DNA of 15,728 bases, taken from positions 1 to 15,728 of the forward strand of contig MFXB01000028.1 in NCBI GenBank assembly GCA_001787475.1, written 5' to 3'. The stretch is from Candidatus Peregrinibacteria bacterium RIFCSPLOWO2_01_FULL_48_20. Lineage in GTDB: Bacteria > Patescibacteriota > Gracilibacteria > UBA1369 > 2-02-FULL-48-14. Shown piece after piece: positions 13,950 to 15,728 of the stretch. The notes beneath the pieces were generated by a model. It saw only the letters and a list, made by a program, of their open reading frames with translations, searched no databases and had not been told where the DNA came from. A program made the translations under genes and the position numbers. Every line of letters begins with the position of its first letter. Position 1 is the stretch's first letter.

Positions 13950-15059
13950 ATGACTTCTTCCAAAATTGCTTTGGGAGCGCTCTCGGCCCTGCTCCTCACA
14001 AGTTGCAGCGGGGGCACATCCGGAGCCTACGTTCTCGGAGCGCTCGGTCCTTTGACCGGCGACGCTTCTTCTTATGGTGTTGAAATGCAACGTGCCGCCG
14101 AATTGGCGCTTGAAGACATCAACGCCGCTTGGGAAGAAAAAGGAATGTCACTTTCTTTTGTGTGGGAAAACGGCGCTTGTAACGGAGAAGACGCTTCCAC
14201 CGCCGCGCAAAAACTCATCGACATCAATGCCGTGGAAGTGATTTTGGGAGGATTCTGTTCCAGTGAAACCTTGGCCGCTTCGGCCATCACCGATCCCGCC
14301 GGAGTCGTTTTATTCTCTCCCGGATCATCCAGTCCCGCCGTTTCCGATGCCGGTGAATACGTCTACCGCAACTGGCCTTCCGATGCTTTTCAAGGAACCA
14401 AACTCGCCGAACTCGCCATCGAGTCGGGTTACAAGGAAGTTGGAATGATCAGTGAAGAGCAAGATTATACGAAAGGAATTTCCGGCGCCTTCACCGCCAA
14501 GTTTCAAGAATTGGGTGGATTTGTGGTCGAAGAAAAATACCTTCCGGAAGACACCGATTTCAAAACGCAGCTCACCAAACTGGCCGATGAAGCGCCCGAC
14601 GCTTACTTTGTGAATCCGCAAACGCCCGCCAAAGCCGATGTGCTTTTCAAACAAATGCAAGACATGGGCATCACGGGACCTTTCCTTTTGAACGACGTGG
14701 CCGGCACCAGTACGGAACTTCTCGCAACATACAAAGATTATTTGGAAGGAGCGTACACCGCCACGCTTTATGTGGATGAAGAATCCCAAGGAGTGAAAGA
14801 TGTTTTGGCTCGTTACGAAGCCAAGTACGGACAATCTGTCCAGTACCTCGGTTATTTCCTCACCGGTTATGACGCCACATGGATTTTGGCAAACGCCGTT
14901 TCCGAAGTGGGTAACGACGGAGCTTTGGTGAAAGGCTACCTCGACGCTTTCCCGGGCTATACCGGACTCGCCGGACCGGTTGCTTTCGATGCCAACGGAG
15001 ACCCTATAACAGGTCACTCCATTTATAAGATTGTAGGTGGTGCGATTGTGAAGCAATAA
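13950..15059 (+). CDS. livK: Branched-chain amino acid ABC transporter, substrate-binding lipoprotein
   Basis: A 369-residue lipoprotein of the Leu/Ile/Val-binding family (periplasmic-binding fold type I). The N-terminus (MTSSKIALGALSALLLTSC) is a lipoprotein signal with lipobox LTSC and Cys19 as the predicted lipidation site. The family opening GALGPLTGDASSYGVEMQRA follows, then the LALEDINA helix, GGFCSSETLAASAI (ligand loop), and two alternating lobes to the end. Length matches the family. It delivers substrate to the membrane permease encoded next. The actual ligand (Leu/Ile/Val, amide or another small molecule) cannot be fixed from sequence alone. The livH-type gene follows in the same reading frame after one TAA. 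The gene is divergent from a branched-chain-type aminotransferase. Confidence 0.92.
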   Translation: MTSSKIALGALSALLLTSCSGGTSGAYVLGALGPLTGDASSYGVEMQRAAELALEDINAAWEEKGMSLSFVWENGACNGEDASTAAQKLIDINAVEVILGGFCSSETLAASAITDPAGVVLFSPGSSSPAVSDAGEYVYRNWPSDAFQGTKLAELAIESGYKEVGMISEEQDYTKGISGAFTAKFQELGGFVVEEKYLPEDTDFKTQLTKLADEAPDAYFVNPQTPAKADVLFKQMQDMGITGPFLLNDVAGTSTELLATYKDYLEGAYTATLYVDEESQGVKDVLARYEAKYGQSVQYLGYFLTGYDATWILANAVSEVGNDGALVKGYLDAFPGYTGLAGPVAFDANGDPITGHSIYKIVGGAIVKQ

Positions 15060-15068
15060 ATCTATTTC

Positions 15069-15728
15069 TTGTCCATACTCCCGCAGATCTTCATTAACGG
15101 ACTCATATCAGGCAGCCTCATCGCACTCATTGCGTTGGGGCTGAACCTGATTTATGGCAACATGAAATTCATGAATTTTGCGCATGGAGAAATGGCCATG
15201 CTCGGCGCTTACTTTTACTATCTTTTTTACATCACACTCACGTGGCCGGTACTGCCCAGCATACTCGCCGCTTTGGCTTCATGTGTGGTCTGCGGTCTGC
15301 TCATCAACAAAATTATTTTCAGTCCCATGAAACGCGAATCCCAGTGGACGCTGCTCATTCTTTCCGTGGGAGTTGGAATGTTCATTAAGTCGGCGGTGCA
15401 GCTCATCGCAGGAAGTTTCACATTGAATTTTGTGCGTGAAACTTACACACCGACCGTGTATGCAGGGGCGGGTATCACCATCACTCAGAATCAGATTATG
15501 GTTTTAGTCAGTACGGCCGCCATTTTACTCGGACTTCATTTCTTGCTAACAAAAACTCGACTCGGCAAAGCCATTCGCGCCGTTTCCGACAACATGCAGC
15601 TGGCCTCGGTGGTGGGCATTGGAGTGAACCGAACCATCTCTTGGATTTTTGTGATTTCAAGCAGCATTGCGGGCTTCGCCGGAATTTTGATCGGCTATGA
15701 ACAAAGTCTTTCCCCGAACATGGGACAA
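15069..15728 (+). CDS. livH: Branched-chain amino acid ABC transporter permease (partial, runs off the right edge)
   Basis: The first 220 residues of a LivH-type inner-membrane permease. Typical features are the N-terminal QIFINGLISGSLIALIALGL segment, the NFAHGEMAMLGAY motif after the first spans, and the cytoplasmic coupling loop TRLGKAIRAVSDN followed by VVGIGVNR. No ATG is available before these conserved residues; the best start is TTG at 15069, 9 nt after the livK stop, so initiation likely depends on coupling from livK. An ATG at 15159 would remove the first span and is less likely. The reading frame is the same as livK, interrupted only by TAA. Later genes of the operon (livM, livG, livF by family habit) would lie outside the window. 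Confidence 0.93.
   Translation, partial: MSILPQIFINGLISGSLIALIALGLNLIYGNMKFMNFAHGEMAMLGAYFYYLFYITLTWPVLPSILAALASCVVCGLLINKIIFSPMKRESQWTLLILSVGVGMFIKSAVQLIAGSFTLNFVRETYTPTVYAGAGITITQNQIMVLVSTAAILLGLHFLLTKTRLGKAIRAVSDNMQLASVVGIGVNRTISWIFVISSSIAGFAGILIGYEQSLSPNMGQ

Overview
The window looks like chromosomal DNA of a bacterium using the standard stop codons: TGA ends corA and the aminotransferase gene at the expected ends of the protein families, so UGA-to-Gly recoding (code 25) is excluded. Family content and style (SLH-domain exported protease, lone HNH protein with a helical N-terminal domain, small membrane proteins, no Shine-Dalgarno motifs, a divergent LeuRS) suggest a Patescibacteria/CPR-type genome, perhaps Peregrinibacteria-like. 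That placement is inference from gene style and is not proven by the sequence.

Layout, left to right. Minus strand: leuS (C-terminus beyond the left edge) preceded by a 65-residue single-span membrane protein, both read from a near-consensus promoter at about 2590-2562. Plus strand: an HNH-endonuclease-like gene (2714-3595), then a two-gene unit of a stand-alone cyclic-nucleotide-binding-domain protein and a DUF3307-type membrane protein (3680-4684). Minus strand: a polytopic membrane protein (4652-5608) whose tail overlaps the DUF3307 gene. Its upstream region holds two tandem copies of an unusual paired-hairpin repeat. Plus strand: corA (apparently leaderless), rpsO, a third copy of the hairpin repeat, a structured leader, pnp, a small exported protein with a metzincin-like zinc motif, a four-span membrane protein, and tRNA-Gly(GCC). 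Minus strand: an orphan 77-residue ORF with its own strong promoter, an SLH-anchored trypsin-like protease, and a class IV (branched-chain-type) aminotransferase with a long N-terminal extension. Plus strand, divergent from the aminotransferase: a branched-chain amino acid ABC uptake operon (livK-type lipoprotein, then livH, cut by the right edge).

The liv transporter and the divergent branched-chain-type aminotransferase form a plausible functional pair for uptake and transamination of Leu/Ile/Val. rpsO-pnp is a classic conserved pair, and here its intergenic region could form two strong hairpins. The most unusual signals are non-coding: (1) a composite repeat of two perfect mini-hairpins joined by an A-rich linker, present three times and with compensatory base changes; (2) a uniform initiation style in which no gene has a recognisable Shine-Dalgarno sequence and several promoters place the -10 box exactly 21 nt before the start codon, implying leaders of about 15 nt or less. 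A LeuRS editing site lacking the usual TTRPDT motif is the most notable protein-level oddity. No gene-free stretch exceeds 300 bases; the longest are 6950-7121 and 13780-13949, both described.
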